Shown piece after piece: positions 5,240 to 5,808 of a stretch of DNA of 5,808 nt (positions are counted from its first letter, which is position 1; the number at the start of each line of letters is the position of its first letter). The position numbers were made by a program, and so were the translations under genes. Where the stretch lies: NCBI GenBank assembly GCA_946480655.1, contig CAMLKN010000149.1, forward strand, positions 1 to 5,808, read 5' to 3'. The notes beneath the pieces were generated by a model. The model was given only the letters and a program-made list of their open reading frames with translations. It had not been told where the DNA came from and did not search any database. This DNA comes from an uncultured Devosia sp. Lineage in GTDB: Bacteria > Pseudomonadota > Alphaproteobacteria > Rhizobiales > Devosiaceae.

Positions 5240-5790
5240 TGGCCAATCTCGCGCAGACCGGACTGACCGTCGCCATCTTCGCCTCGGACAAGGGGCCGGG
5301 CGACCCCGAACGCGCCAGCCTCATGGGCGAGGTGGGGCGGGTTTTCGCCCGCAAGGGTGCACGGATGCTGTGCCTGGCGGAAAAGGGCGTGATCCCCGTT
5401 CCGCTGATTACCGCCGCGCGAACGGCCGGGGGCGCGGTAGAAGTGGTGGCTGATGCCAGCATCGTCCTGCCACAGGCGCTGGCGGGAGTGCCGATAACCG
5501 TGCTGACCGACCAGGCTGAACGCAATGCCTATCTGGCCAGCGCTAGCGTTGCCTTCGTGGCGCTTCCAGGATCGCTGGCTTCGGTGACCTCGCTCTTCGG
5601 CGCCTGGGCCTCGGGCACAGCGCGACCGGTAGTGATGCTCAACCGGCACCGTGCTTTTGAAGTGCTGCGCGGCTTTGCGGCCGATGTGCTTTCGGCGTCA
5701 GTCGCCAATCATGACCGCAACATCCAGTTTGCCGACACGGTCGAGGACCTGTGGGGAAAGGTCGTGTGGGTGAGCGAGCAGCGGCGTTAG
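5239..5790 (+). CDS. LOG/SLOG-like Rossmann-fold protein with degenerate active-site motifs
   Basis: The 183 residues follow the layout of the LOG ('lysine decarboxylase-like') / SLOG nucleotide-binding fold: a first strand TVAIFAS (10-16), then a DPERASLMGEVGRVFARKG helix (22-40) as in 'dp.Y...A.eLG..lA..G', a middle strand RMLCLA, AARTAGGAVEVV (59-70) matching 'aA...GG.ViGv', AERNAYLASASVAFVALPG (93-111) matching 'eRk.lm...sDafialPGG', and RPVVMLN (129-135) matching 'KPvvllN'. The diagnostic loops are altered: GGGxxGxMG is AEKGVIPVP (47-55), and PGGxGTxxE is PGSLASVTS (110-118), losing the glycines and the glutamate; the arginine of the ERK motif is kept (Arg95). Cytokinin-activating phosphoribohydrolase activity is therefore doubtful, and a nucleotide-sensing or structural role is as likely. 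The ATG shares its A with the upstream TGA, so translation is coupled to the ATPase. The gene ends 18 bases before the window edge, so a terminator cannot be judged. Confidence 0.85.
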   Translation: MANLAQTGLTVAIFASDKGPGDPERASLMGEVGRVFARKGARMLCLAEKGVIPVPLITAARTAGGAVEVVADASIVLPQALAGVPITVLTDQAERNAYLASASVAFVALPGSLASVTSLFGAWASGTARPVVMLNRHRAFEVLRGFAADVLSASVANHDRNIQFADTVEDLWGKVVWVSEQRR

Positions 5791-5808
5791 AGCCTGTCCC
5801 GGGCGGTG

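Noticed and set aside
3728..5790. The idea that the HerA-like ATPase plus LOG-like protein is an anti-phage system
   Set aside because: The ATPase belongs to the widespread DUF853/YjgR group rather than the defence-associated HerA groups. No nuclease, SIR2 or other effector domain is present, and there are no mobile-element marks nearby. Kept only as a functional pairing worth testing.

Overview
The window looks like ordinary chromosome of a GC-rich alphaproteobacterium, most likely Hyphomicrobiales (Devosia-like or Rhizobium-like). This is inferred from the gene types: an asparaginase of the Rhizobium etli ReAV class, a Tat-exported beta-helix protein of the TIGR03808 type known mainly from this order, and small secreted SH3b-type proteins. 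I see no transposase, integrase, tRNA, rRNA, CRISPR array or prophage gene. Species assignment is not possible from the sequence alone.

Layout. (1) 1-53, minus strand: the first codons of an NAD(P)-binding Rossmann-fold (epimerase/SDR-like) gene that leaves the window, with a strong ribosome site and a plausible promoter. (2) 285-707 and 821-1159, plus strand: two small exported proteins in tandem. The first is an orphan with a signal peptide and one cysteine pair. The second is a bacterial SH3 (SH3b) protein, also with a signal peptide and a cysteine pair. Their upstream regions share a near-identical 15-mer and each contains an inverted repeat, suggesting a common control element. (3) 1264-2262, plus strand: an asparaginase of the ReAV class with its catalytic and metal-site residues in place. 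A textbook intrinsic terminator ends two bases before its start codon and contains its likely ribosome site. (4) 2272-3639, minus strand: a Tat-signal right-handed beta-helix protein of unknown function, convergent with the asparaginase across a gap of only 9 bases. (5) 3728-5239 and 5239-5790, plus strand: a translationally coupled pair, a HerA-like/DUF853 ATPase followed by a Rossmann protein that resembles the LOG/SLOG nucleotide-binding fold but has lost the family's active-site signatures.

How the genes relate. The two small secreted proteins probably act in the envelope or periplasm and may be co-regulated. The asparaginase acts on asparagine in nitrogen metabolism. The ATPase and LOG-like protein are physically coupled and may share a pathway. 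Nothing links all of these into one system.

The points most worth checking are the terminator/ribosome-site overlap in front of the asparaginase, the repeated element in front of the two secreted genes, and the coupled HerA-like ATPase with a degenerate LOG-like protein. I do not see a clear defence or mobile system here.
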